A DNA stretch of 64,000 nucleotides from positions 372,001 to 436,000 of the forward strand of contig NZ_CP046400.1 in assembly GCF_009762795.1 (NCBI RefSeq). The letters are read 5' to 3'. Positions 16,427 through 24,977 of the stretch are shown here, in pieces; positions within the stretch are counted from its first letter, which is position 1, and every line of letters starts with the position of its first letter. The DNA is from Pseudodesulfovibrio cashew (GTDB lineage: Bacteria > Desulfobacterota > Desulfovibrionia > Desulfovibrionales > Desulfovibrionaceae). The position numbers and the translations under genes were made by a program. Under the pieces are notes generated by a model, which saw nothing but the letters and a program-made list of their open reading frames with translations, was not told the origin of the DNA and did not search any database.

Positions 16427-17689
16427 ATGCCATCAAAGAAGAAGCCCCAACCCAGGATGCTGTTCGCCACGGCGGACGGCGAGATATTCGACCACCCAGA
16501 CCTGCTGCTCATGTGCCGCAGGGGCGAGGAGTTCGGCCTGCCCAGGCCCGACGAGATCATCCCCCTGCCCCCGGAGTCGGAGTTTTTCATGCTCCCGGGC
16601 CGTCACGCCATGGGCTACAACGCGGAAGAGGGCCAGGCCGAGGTGATGGAGGAGCTGGCCGTGGCGGCCTTTGTCTGTCCGGGCCACACCCTGACCGGCG
16701 TCTCCGCCTACGAATCGGACGACAACGCCCCGATACTGCCGCTCCTCTCCTACGCGGCTATCGGCTACGCCAACGGCAAGTTCTGGGTCTGCGCCAAGAA
16801 GGTCGACGACGACAAGCGCCAGATATTCAGCCACATCCCGCCGGACCGCATCGAGGCGGGCGCGCATCAGTTGATCAATGAATTGTCCGGCAACCGCCTG
16901 GTCAACCACCTGGCAGGTTGCGCCCTGACCAGCGGGTGCCCGGCGGCCAAAAATCTCTCACTGGGACGATTCGAATGCCCTCTGCCAACAGCCCGCACCT
17001 GCAATGCCAACTGCGTGGGCTGCATCTCCTATCAGCCCGAAAACTCGGAATTTCCCTCTCCCCAGTGCCGCATCTCGTTCACGCCTACGGCGGACGAGAT
17101 CGTTCAGATCATGCGACGCCACGAGTCTCGCGAACGCCGTCCCATCTTTTCCTTCGGGCAGGGATGCGAGGGTGAACCGCTCATGGAGGCCGAGCTGATC
17201 TGCGAGGCGGTCAAGCAGTATCGCTCCGGCGGCGGCACCGGCACGGTCAACGTCAATACCAACGGTTCCCGGCCCCAGGCCATGCCCGCCCTCAAGGTAG
17301 CCGGAGTCAATTCCATCCGCGTCTCGCTCAATTCCGCCCGCAAGGGGCCCTACGAGGCCTATTACCGGCCCAAGGGGTACACCTTTGAAGACGTGCGCGA
17401 TGCCGTCTGCAAGGCTCACGACGTGGGGTTATTCGTCTCCCTGAACCTGCTCTACTTCCCTGGCATCACCGACACCGAGGAGGAGTTCGACGCCCTTGTG
17501 GAACTCGGCGAGGCCTGCCGGTTCGACTTCATCCAGTTGCGCAACCTGAACCTCGATCCAGAGCTCTACCTCGACCTCATGCGCCCCTTCGGCCACTCGC
17601 CGTGCATGGGCTTCGTGAACTTCAAGAAGCGGCTCAAGAAGGCCCTGCCCTGGATCGACTACGGCTATTTCAACCCCTTCCTGGGCTGA
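16427..17689 (+). CDS. Radical SAM protein
   Basis: A 420-residue protein. The radical SAM cluster motif is C-NAN-C-VG-C (CX3CX2C) in the middle of the protein, at about residue 195, after a roughly 190-residue N-terminal domain of unknown function. Downstream there is an FGQGCEGEPL segment like the GGE/GEP motif that binds S-adenosylmethionine, and then a barrel with NVNTNGS and IRVSLNSA. Substrate is unknown. The start at 16427 is the first good Met, though it has no strong ribosome site; the frame is open to 16295. The next gene begins only 23 bp on. Confidence 0.85.
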   Translation: MPSKKKPQPRMLFATADGEIFDHPDLLLMCRRGEEFGLPRPDEIIPLPPESEFFMLPGRHAMGYNAEEGQAEVMEELAVAAFVCPGHTLTGVSAYESDDNAPILPLLSYAAIGYANGKFWVCAKKVDDDKRQIFSHIPPDRIEAGAHQLINELSGNRLVNHLAGCALTSGCPAAKNLSLGRFECPLPTARTCNANCVGCISYQPENSEFPSPQCRISFTPTADEIVQIMRRHESRERRPIFSFGQGCEGEPLMEAELICEAVKQYRSGGGTGTVNVNTNGSRPQAMPALKVAGVNSIRVSLNSARKGPYEAYYRPKGYTFEDVRDAVCKAHDVGLFVSLNLLYFPGITDTEEEFDALVELGEACRFDFIQLRNLNLDPELYLDLMRPFGHSPCMGFVNFKKRLKKALPWIDYGYFNPFLG

Positions 17690-17690
17690 A

Positions 17691-17810
17691 CCCCGACGCT
17701 ACCGGAGTCACCATGAGCGAAGACAGGATCGACACGGCGGAACAGGTGAGCCCCGACGCTGGCGAAGTCTCCATGAAAAAAGACTGGATCGACAAGGCTG
17801 AACAATGGTC
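17691..17810. repeat. Imperfect tandem direct repeat of 60 bp across a gene start
   Basis: Copy one (17691-17750) and copy two (17751-17810) both begin CCCCGACGCT and continue in register: an ATG, then GA..GGATCGAC, then a GAACA segment. Copy one carries the ribosome site GGAG and ATG at 17713; copy two has GCGAAG and ATG at 17773. The repeat thus duplicates a translation start and adds 20 residues to the next protein. Confidence 0.85.
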
Positions 17811-18498
17811 GAAGATCATTTCGGCCATCGTCATACCCATCTTATTAATTTTCATTACGCGAGGCATCGAATCCGTTAAGGATGGGATTGAACAGGCAAA
17901 AATATTCGAAAGCCTTATCGACGATCTTGCAACAGACGGCAACCAGATACGAAAAGACATCGCCCTGATCACGCTGGACGAAATATCCAATGAGGAGCGC
18001 AGCAGTTTGGTGGTCAGGATCGCCGAAGAAATATATAACTCGACGGATTTCAAGGATCAGAAGTACCTTCCTGTAGCATTGGATATCATTAAAAAAAGGG
18101 ATTCTGAACGCTACAAGAAAATCCTCGCAGCCAAGGAAGCGGCTGATAAAGAAAGACCGGATAGCTTCGAAAACAATTCGGTCTACCTTCAGTACTCTGA
18201 CGATTTCGGGCAATATGCGAAAACGGCTGAAGAGTTGATCTCGCAATACAAGAAAGAAAATATCACGACCGACAATCCTGAAAAGCTGGAAATGTCCTTC
18301 CCGTCAAATGTCAGATATTTTCATGAAAAAGATAAAAAGGCGGCGGAACGAATCGCAGGACTGACCAACCAGTTTCTTGCCTCAAAAAATATTCCGCTGA
18401 CCCTGCCGGTTCTCGATCTGTCAAAACACCAAGGGCTGAGCGCACGAGAGAAGTTGATCGAAGTATGGATATCCTTTCCCCATACCTCCGAGCAATAA
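17713..18498 (+). CDS. Single-pass membrane protein of unknown function
   Basis: A 261-residue protein starting at ATG after GGAG; ATG 17773 is the second possible start, produced by the tandem repeat. One membrane helix lies at about 35-52 (IISAIVIPILLIF). The rest is highly charged and helical. The last 70 residues (NVRYF.EKD...AERIA..TNQFL.....IEVWI) look like a small alpha/beta module found at the C-terminus of several bacterial proteins, but I cannot name it firmly. The gene is visibly poorer in G+C than its neighbours (many AAA, ATA, AAT codons), which hints at transfer. Confidence 0.65.
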   Translation: MSEDRIDTAEQVSPDAGEVSMKKDWIDKAEQWSKIISAIVIPILLIFITRGIESVKDGIEQAKIFESLIDDLATDGNQIRKDIALITLDEISNEERSSLVVRIAEEIYNSTDFKDQKYLPVALDIIKKRDSERYKKILAAKEAADKERPDSFENNSVYLQYSDDFGQYAKTAEELISQYKKENITTDNPEKLEMSFPSNVRYFHEKDKKAAERIAGLTNQFLASKNIPLTLPVLDLSKHQGLSAREKLIEVWISFPHTSEQ

Positions 18499-18605
18499 TC
18501 GCCGTCCAGAGGCAGCCAGACAGAGTGGCGGGGAAATGGTGCATAGCAAGACGGGTCAGAAAGTCCTCCTTTCTTCCCAGCCGATAAAGAAAGGCGGCTA
18601 GGCGG

Positions 18606-18634
18606 TTGACACACCCCTGCCGCATCATTCAAAT
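18606..18634 (+). promoter_or_regulatory. Candidate promoter of the BMP transporter operon
   Basis: A perfect -35 TTGACA at 18606-18611 and a -10 TCAAAT at 18629-18634 are separated by 17 bases, 140 bp before the start codon at 18774. The intervening leader is GC-rich. No purine riboswitch core was recognised in it. Confidence 0.5.
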
Positions 18635-18773
18635 AGAGTGTTCCCGGGTGGTGGGCGATGGTCCATCCCCCCGCTTTTTTTTGCGGCCTGCATCCGTGGG
18701 CCGATGGCCATCAACCGCAGGCCGCCGCGTCCCTTGCTGAAGCGGGGCGGCCTCACCCCATACGGAGGAGAGG

Positions 18774-20012
18774 ATGTTGAAATTTCGCACGTTGGCGGTC
18801 CTGGCGCTGAGCCTTGCACTGCTCCTGATCCAGGGCTGCGCTTCCGAACCGCAGAAGGAAGAAAAAAAGGAAGAAGCCCCGGCCAAGGCAGAAATGAAGA
18901 CGGAAGAGGCCAAGCCCCTGACCGTCGGCCTGATCCTGGTCGGCCCATACAATGACAAGGGCTACAGCCAGGCTCAATACGAAGGCGGCAAGTATGTCGA
19001 GGCAAAGATGGGCGCCAAGCTCGTCTACCTGGACAAGGTCAACCCCGCCGACCGCCCCGGCCTGACCATCCCGCAGGTTGTCGACGACCTGATCGAAAAG
19101 GGCGCTGACCTGATCATCGCCGGCTCCGACGACATGAAGGACGGCATCCTCGAAGCCGCCGCCATGCACCCGGACAAGGCCTTCGTCCATGTTTCCGGCG
19201 ACGCCGCCTGGACCGGCAAGGCCCCGGCCAACCTCGGCAACCTCTTCGGCCGCATGGTCTACTCCAAGATGATGGCCGGTTTCACCGCAGGCATGACCAC
19301 CCAGACCGGCAAGATCGGCGTGGTTGGACCGCTGGTCAACGAAGAAACCCGTCGACTCATCGCCTCGGCCTACCTCGGCGCGCGCTACGCCTGGACCGAG
19401 GTGCGCGGCAAGGACGCCAAGGACCTGACCTTCGACGTCAAGTGGATCGGCTTCTGGTTCAACATCCCCGGCGTCACTTCCGACCCCACCCAGGTGGCCG
19501 GCTCTCTGTATGACGCAGGTTGCGATGTGCTCATCTCCGGCATCGACACCCCCGAGGTGCTGACCGTGGCCAAGCAGCGCCGCGACGCGGGCAAGAACGT
19601 CTGGGCCATGCCTTACGACTATGAAAAGGCCTGCGAGGGCCAGGGCGACATCTGCCTCGGCGTGCCCTACTTCAACTGGGGCCCCGGTTTCCTGCGCGTG
19701 GCGCAGCAGGTCCAGGCCGGCAACTACAAGCCCGGCTTCGAGTGGGACGCCCCTTACTGGGCCAACATCAACGATGCGGACAAGTCGCCCGTCGGCTTCA
19801 TGCCCGGCGAAGGCATGAGCGCCGAGACCAAGACGGCCCTGGACGCTTTCACCGCCAAGCTCGGCAACGGCGAGCTTGACCTGTTCACCGGCCCGCTCAA
19901 CTACCAGGACGGCACCCCGTTCCTGAAGGACGGCGAGACCGCCACCGACAAGCAGATCTGGTACCTGCCCCAGCTGCTGGAAGGCATGAAGGGACTGTCC
20001 TCTTCCAAATAG
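18774..20012 (+). CDS. BMP-family substrate-binding lipoprotein
   Basis: A 412-residue protein with a lipoprotein signal peptide (lipobox L-I-Q-G-C near residue 23) followed by a Glu/Lys-rich tether (about 25-47). The rest is a BMP/Med-type two-lobed binding domain: VGLILVGPYNDKGYSQ at the start, IIAGSDDMKDGI, and GCDVLISGIDTPEV, typical of nucleoside-binding members such as PnrA and YufN. It should capture a nucleoside or similar ligand outside the membrane and hand it to the permeases encoded downstream. ATG follows GGAGGAGAGG. Ligand specificity is inferred from the family only. Confidence 0.88.
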   Translation: MLKFRTLAVLALSLALLLIQGCASEPQKEEKKEEAPAKAEMKTEEAKPLTVGLILVGPYNDKGYSQAQYEGGKYVEAKMGAKLVYLDKVNPADRPGLTIPQVVDDLIEKGADLIIAGSDDMKDGILEAAAMHPDKAFVHVSGDAAWTGKAPANLGNLFGRMVYSKMMAGFTAGMTTQTGKIGVVGPLVNEETRRLIASAYLGARYAWTEVRGKDAKDLTFDVKWIGFWFNIPGVTSDPTQVAGSLYDAGCDVLISGIDTPEVLTVAKQRRDAGKNVWAMPYDYEKACEGQGDICLGVPYFNWGPGFLRVAQQVQAGNYKPGFEWDAPYWANINDADKSPVGFMPGEGMSAETKTALDAFTAKLGNGELDLFTGPLNYQDGTPFLKDGETATDKQIWYLPQLLEGMKGLSSSK

Positions 20013-20015
20013 CGA

Positions 20016-21491
20016 ATGATCGTCCTCGACAACATACATAAACACTACGGCCGGGTTCGGGCCAACGACGGCATCAGCCTGACTCTCGAACCCGGCCGTA
20101 TCTATGCCCTCGTCGGCGAGAACGGCGCGGGCAAGTCCACGCTCATGCGCGTGCTGGCAGGGCATACCCGGCCCACGTCCGGCACGCTGACCATGAGCGG
20201 AGAGACGCTCTCCCACCTCACGCCGGCCCTGGCCCGCAAGTACGGGGTGGGAATGCTCTACCAGGACCCGCTGGACTTTCCGGCCATGCCCGTGTGGGAG
20301 AACTTCCAGCTCGGCGCGCCCAAGCGGAGCAAGCAGGAGGTCATCGACGTCATCGGCGAGCTATCCTTCCGCCTGGACGCCTGCTTCCTGCCCGACGAGC
20401 CGGTCTCGTCCCTTACCGTGGGCGAACGCCAGCTCCTGGAGCTGCTCCGCCTGCTGGACCTTGGGGCCACGACCCTGATTCTGGACGAGCCCACCACAGG
20501 CATCACCCCGGAGCAGAAGCAGGACCTCTTCAACCTGCTGACCAAGCTGGCCCGTGAGGACAACCACACCATCATCCTGGTCACCCACAAGCTCTCCGAG
20601 GCGTACGAGATGGCGGACGCCATCTTCATCATGCGCCAGGGCAGGCTGGTCTCCACCCTGACCCCGCCCTACGATGAGAAGGAGCTGGTCACCCTCATGT
20701 TCGGCGAACAGGCCGATGGCGAGGCGGACGAACTGCCGTCGCTCGATGCCGGGGCGCCGCCACGGCTGACCATGACCGACACGCTCTTCGCCGGGCCGAA
20801 ATATTCCATGGGTCCCATGCACTTCACGGCGCAGCCGGGCGAGTGCGTCGGACTGGCCGGACTGGACGGCTCGGGCCAGGAACTCTTCCTGCGCGGACTG
20901 TGCGGACTGGACCGCATGCCCGGCGGCACCATCGCCCTGGACGATTCCGTATTCCGCGCCAACGACTTTCCGGCCCTGCGCAGGGCGGGCGTTCAGTTCG
21001 TTCCCGCCGACCGGCTGGAGATGGCCCTGTTCCCGGCCCTGAACCTGATGGAGCACATCACCCTGGCCTTCCCGGACAAGCACGATGGCCTCCGGGAGTT
21101 CTATGACTCCCAGTGCGTGGACTGCTTCAACCTGCGCGCCCACCCGGACACCCAGGCCAAGGAGCTCTCGGGCGGCAACCAGCAGCGTCTGCTGCTCTCG
21201 CTCATGCCGGATGAGGCGAAGCTGCTGCTTATGGAACATCCCACTCGCGGCCTGGACGCGGGCTCGGCCCGCCAGGTCTGGAACCACCTCATGGGGCGGT
21301 GCCGGGACGGCGCGACCCTGATATTTTTCTCCCCCGACCTGGACGAAGTGCTGGAGCACGCCCACCGGGTCATCGTCTTCTATGACCGGGCCATCGCCGG
21401 GATCGTGGACCGCGAGCACGCCACCATGGACGTGGTCGGCGCGCTCATGGCGGGCAAACCGTATGCGGAAGTCATGGAGGGAGCGGCATGA
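20016..21491 (+). CDS. ABC transporter ATP-binding protein, double domain
   Basis: A 491-residue protein with two ABC domains, as in YufO/RbsA. Domain one has Walker A GENGAGKS near 36-43, an atypical signature (LTVGERQ) and Walker B TLILDEPT. Domain two lacks a proper Walker A (GLDGSGQE) but keeps LSGGNQQ and LLLMEHPTRGLD, which is normal for this family. It starts 3 bp after the binding-protein stop and overlaps the first permease by 4 bp, so it belongs to the same importer. It energises uptake at the inner membrane. Confidence 0.93.
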   Translation: MIVLDNIHKHYGRVRANDGISLTLEPGRIYALVGENGAGKSTLMRVLAGHTRPTSGTLTMSGETLSHLTPALARKYGVGMLYQDPLDFPAMPVWENFQLGAPKRSKQEVIDVIGELSFRLDACFLPDEPVSSLTVGERQLLELLRLLDLGATTLILDEPTTGITPEQKQDLFNLLTKLAREDNHTIILVTHKLSEAYEMADAIFIMRQGRLVSTLTPPYDEKELVTLMFGEQADGEADELPSLDAGAPPRLTMTDTLFAGPKYSMGPMHFTAQPGECVGLAGLDGSGQELFLRGLCGLDRMPGGTIALDDSVFRANDFPALRRAGVQFVPADRLEMALFPALNLMEHITLAFPDKHDGLREFYDSQCVDCFNLRAHPDTQAKELSGGNQQRLLLSLMPDEAKLLLMEHPTRGLDAGSARQVWNHLMGRCRDGATLIFFSPDLDEVLEHAHRVIVFYDRAIAGIVDREHATMDVVGALMAGKPYAEVMEGAA

Positions 21492-22528
21492 ACCGGGACT
21501 CCCTGCTGACCCAACTCGGCTGGCTCGGGGCGGCCCTGGCCCTGGCCCTGGTGCTGACCGTGCTGGTCACCCTGCCGTCGGGCGCACCACCGCTAAAGAC
21601 CATCTACGTGCTCTTTAACGGCGGGGTGGGCTCCCTGTCCAAGCTGGGCCGCGTGCTGGCGGGCTGGGTTCCGCTGACACTGTGCGCCGTTGGCCTGCTG
21701 GTGCCGTTCACCGCCCGGCTGTGGAATATCGGCGTGGAGGGTCAGGTGATCATGGGCGCCATTTTCTGCACCGCCGCACTTCGGCCCTTTGACGGGGGCG
21801 GCGCATTGGAGATCGCGCTGGCCATGGGCGCGGCCATGCTCGGCGGAGCGCTCTGGGCGCTGCTGGCGGGCGTATTGCGCGTCTTCGGACGGGTACATGA
21901 AATCTTTTCCGGCCTGGGGCTCAACTTCGTGGCCCTTGGCGTGACCCTGTGGCTCATCTTCGGCCCGTGGAAACGGCCCGGCGTGGCCTCCATGTCCGGC
22001 ACCGAGCCACTGGACGTCTCCCTCTGGCTGCCCCGGCTGGGCACGCTCTCGGTCTCCTGGGTCGGGCTGGCCCTGGCCGTCGCCGCCATAGTAGCCATCG
22101 CCGTGCTGCTCAACCGCTCCGGCTGGGGGCTCAAGCTGCGCGCCGTGGGTGAAAACCCCAAGGCCGCCACCCTGTTCGCGTTGGGACCGCGCCGCCGCCT
22201 GCTCCAGTCCTTCGCCATTTGTGGCGCGCTGGCAGGGCTGGCCGGAGCCACCCAGGTCCTGGGCGTCTACCACCGCCTGCTGCCCGCCATCTCCTCCAAC
22301 TACGGCTACACCGCCTTGCTGGTGGGCATGATGGCGTCCTTCCGGCTCTCCCTGGTGCCGTTCATCTGCCTCTTTTTCGCCGTACTCAATGTGGGCTCCA
22401 TCCAGTTGCCGCTGCAACTGGGGCTGGACTCCTCCCTCTCGGGCGTGATCCAGGGCATCATGGTCCTCTCCCTGTTCATCATTCAGGGATTGCGGCTGTG
22501 GCTCAAGCGCAGGCAGGAGGCAGACTGA
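21488..22528 (+). CDS. ABC transporter permease (YufP-like)
   Basis: A 346-residue polytopic protein with about nine membrane segments, starting inside the end of the ATPase gene (ATGA overlap). The motif LWNIGVEGQVIMGA near residue 78 and a later EIFSGLGLNFVALG segment are typical of the BPD_transp_2 permeases that serve BMP-type binding proteins. It pairs with the next gene to form the channel. Confidence 0.92.
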   Translation: MNRDSLLTQLGWLGAALALALVLTVLVTLPSGAPPLKTIYVLFNGGVGSLSKLGRVLAGWVPLTLCAVGLLVPFTARLWNIGVEGQVIMGAIFCTAALRPFDGGGALEIALAMGAAMLGGALWALLAGVLRVFGRVHEIFSGLGLNFVALGVTLWLIFGPWKRPGVASMSGTEPLDVSLWLPRLGTLSVSWVGLALAVAAIVAIAVLLNRSGWGLKLRAVGENPKAATLFALGPRRRLLQSFAICGALAGLAGATQVLGVYHRLLPAISSNYGYTALLVGMMASFRLSLVPFICLFFAVLNVGSIQLPLQLGLDSSLSGVIQGIMVLSLFIIQGLRLWLKRRQEAD

Positions 22529-22574
22529 TGACGCGCCTTCACTCTTTTCAGCACAGCGGACGGAGGTCGGCATA

Positions 22575-23558
22575 ATGGAAACCTTCGGCCTGACCATCGC
22601 CGCGATTCTTCTTGCCGGGGCGCCCCTCGTCCTGGCCACCCTGGGCGAGACGCTCACCGAAAAGGCGGGCATCATCAACCTCTCCCTGGACGGTTCCATC
22701 CTGCTCTCGGCCATGGCCGCGTTCGCCGTCTCCGCCACCTTCGACAACCCGTGGCTCGGCGTACTCGGCGGCATGGCCGTGGGCGCGGCCATAGCTGGCG
22801 TGCTCGGTCTCATCGGCATCTATCTGGGCCAGTCTCAGCTCGCCGTGGGCTTCATCCTGACCCTGCTCTCGCGCGATCTTGCCTATTTCCTGGGGCACTC
22901 CTTTTCCCGCCAGCCCGGACCGGACCTCGGCCTGTGGAGCATCCCCGGCATCGGCGACGTGCCGCTTCTGGGCCCGATATTCGCTTCCCAGTCGCCCGTG
23001 GTCTACCTCGGCCTGGCAGCCATCTTCGGCTGCTGGTGGTGGATGTATCGCACTGAGGGCGGCATGCGTCTGCGTGCCGTGGGCGAGTCCCCGCGCGCGG
23101 CCTTCGGGCGAGGCATCCGGGTTCGGCTGGTCCGCCTCTACTACTGCCTGGCGGGCGGCGCTCTGGTGGGCATGGCCGGCGCGGCATACTCACTGGCCGT
23201 CAAGCCCGGCTGGGGCAGGCCCCAGGGCTGCGAAGGCGCGGGCTGGATCGCCCTGGCCATCGTCATCTTCGGCGGCTGGCACCCGGTGCGCACGGCCCTC
23301 GGCGCGTTCTTCTTCGCCGGGCTCCAGGTATCGGGTATCTATCTCCAAGAGGTCTTCCCCTCCATCCCCGCCCCGGTCTTCCAGGTGGCCCCGTTCCCCA
23401 TGATGATCCTCACCCTGCTGGCCGTGAACATGGGCCGCATGGGCTGGGTCCAGGACATCATTCGCCGCCACCCCTTCCTGGCCAGATTCTCGGGCGCGTG
23501 GTCCATCAACGCCCCCGCTGCACTCGGCCAGGACTTCGATCCGAAGAAAGGACTGTAA
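22575..23558 (+). CDS. ABC transporter permease (YufQ-like)
   Basis: A 327-residue protein with about eight membrane segments. It opens with APLVLATLGETLTEKAGIINLSLDG, of which the phrase GIINLSLDG is the hallmark of the second permease of this family, and has GW.ALAIVIFGGW.P later. It begins 46 bp after the first permease with the CGGAGG ribosome site. It completes the BMP-ATPase-permease-permease operon. Confidence 0.92.
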   Translation: METFGLTIAAILLAGAPLVLATLGETLTEKAGIINLSLDGSILLSAMAAFAVSATFDNPWLGVLGGMAVGAAIAGVLGLIGIYLGQSQLAVGFILTLLSRDLAYFLGHSFSRQPGPDLGLWSIPGIGDVPLLGPIFASQSPVVYLGLAAIFGCWWWMYRTEGGMRLRAVGESPRAAFGRGIRVRLVRLYYCLAGGALVGMAGAAYSLAVKPGWGRPQGCEGAGWIALAIVIFGGWHPVRTALGAFFFAGLQVSGIYLQEVFPSIPAPVFQVAPFPMMILTLLAVNMGRMGWVQDIIRRHPFLARFSGAWSINAPAALGQDFDPKKGL

Positions 23559-23708
23559 ACAGCCTTCGACTCCCCCCCCTTTCGGACTCTCCCATTTATT
23601 TGCCGCCACTTCGCAAAGGAAGCTGGCAAAAAAACTCCACGCCTGCTAGTAGGGTGCCCGTTAAGGGATGAATGAGAGAAACAGACCCCTAACAACCGAG
23701 GATTCGGA

Positions 23709-24872
23709 ATGACGGATACAATAGCGGCGATGGATAAATATTTGCGGAAGCACGAGTCCGACATGATCTACCTGCTGGAGCGACTCGTGAACATCAACAG
23801 CCACTCGGCCAACGTCGAGGGCGTGAACCTCGTGGCCGCGGTGCTGGAGGCGACCCTGCGCGGCATGGGCTTCGCGGTACGCCGCCTGGCCAACCGGTAC
23901 ACCGGGGACAACCTGGTGGCGGAGAACATGGCCCGGCGGCAGCGAGGCGGCGGCCCGCTCCTAGTCGGACACATGGACACGGTCTTTCCGCCCGAGATGG
24001 GCTTCGACCGCATGCGGCGCGAAGGCAACCGGATCATCGGCCCTGGCGTCTCGGACATGAAGGGCGGGCTGGTGGTCGCCATCTTCGCGGCGAGGGCACT
24101 GGCCGCAGCCGGACGCAACGACCTGCCCATAGGCTTTTTCTTCAACGCCGATGAGGAGATAGGCTCACCCCACTCACGCGGCCCCATCGCGGACGAGGCC
24201 AAGAAGAGCAAGTTCTGCATGGTCATGGAGAGCTCCGGCAAGGGCGGTGAAGTGATCACAGGGCGCAAGGGCCGGATCATCTTCGACCTGACCGTCGCGG
24301 GCAAGCCCTCCCACGCCGGACACAGCCCCTATCCCAAGCCGAGCGCCATCGTCGAAATGGCGCACAAAATCCAGGGCCTGGAGGCGCTCAACGCGCCAGA
24401 AGAGGGAATCTCGCTCAACATCGGCCTCGTCGAGGGCGGCGTTGGTCCCAACACCGTGGCTGCCCGCTGCACCGCCAGGTGCGAGACCCGGTTCGTGGAC
24501 GCGCAGCAGGGCGAGACGGTCTGGAAGGCCATTCAGGAACTCTGCGCAAAGCCCGTGCTGGACGGCACCTCCGCGTCCCTGGACATCCACATGGACCGGC
24601 CGCCCATGGTCGCCAACGACAGCATTCTCGGCCTCTACGAGCTGATCAGCGACGCCGCAGGAGAGATCGGCATGGAAGTTTCCTCCGTATCCCTTGGTGG
24701 CGGCTCGGACGCCAACATCGTGGCCCGCGAGAACGTCCCGGTGGTGGATGGCATGGGCCCGGCGGGCGATCTCTTCCACACCCCGGAGGAATTCCTGGAG
24801 ACAGACTCCCTGGTCCCGCAGGCCCTGCTGACCGCAGCGGCCATGCTCAAAGGGGCCGAACGCTATTCATAA
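23709..24872 (+). CDS. M20-family metallopeptidase, carboxypeptidase G2-like
   Basis: A 387-residue protein with the M20 zinc motifs in order: GHMDTVF (about 78-84), DMKGG (about 116-120), ADEEIGS (about 143-149) and a final His in LFHTPEE. The dimerisation domain lies at about 180-300 (HAGHSPYPK..A). Closest by pattern is the glutamate carboxypeptidase/CPG2 group, which removes C-terminal glutamate from folates or peptides, but relatives also act on acyl amino acids. It lies 150 bp after the importer on the same strand, so a role in processing the imported compound is possible. ATG follows GAGGA. Confidence 0.85.
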   Translation: MTDTIAAMDKYLRKHESDMIYLLERLVNINSHSANVEGVNLVAAVLEATLRGMGFAVRRLANRYTGDNLVAENMARRQRGGGPLLVGHMDTVFPPEMGFDRMRREGNRIIGPGVSDMKGGLVVAIFAARALAAAGRNDLPIGFFFNADEEIGSPHSRGPIADEAKKSKFCMVMESSGKGGEVITGRKGRIIFDLTVAGKPSHAGHSPYPKPSAIVEMAHKIQGLEALNAPEEGISLNIGLVEGGVGPNTVAARCTARCETRFVDAQQGETVWKAIQELCAKPVLDGTSASLDIHMDRPPMVANDSILGLYELISDAAGEIGMEVSSVSLGGGSDANIVARENVPVVDGMGPAGDLFHTPEEFLETDSLVPQALLTAAAMLKGAERYS

Positions 24873-24878
24873 CCCCCG

Positions 24879-24912
24879 AGAGCGGCCCCGGAGACTTGCT
24901 CCGGGGCCGCTC
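24879..24912 (+). terminator. GC-rich hairpin after the M20 gene
   Basis: A 14-base stem (AGCGGCCCCGGAG/CTCCGGGGCCGCT) sits 7 bp after the stop codon. No T-run follows, so it may be a weak or Rho-assisted terminator or an mRNA-stabilising element. Confidence 0.5.
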
Positions 24913-24977
24913 CTGGGTCAAGAAAATCCCCCAAGAACATTGCCTTCCGCCCCTGGTTCTTGCTATCAGGCTCCATT

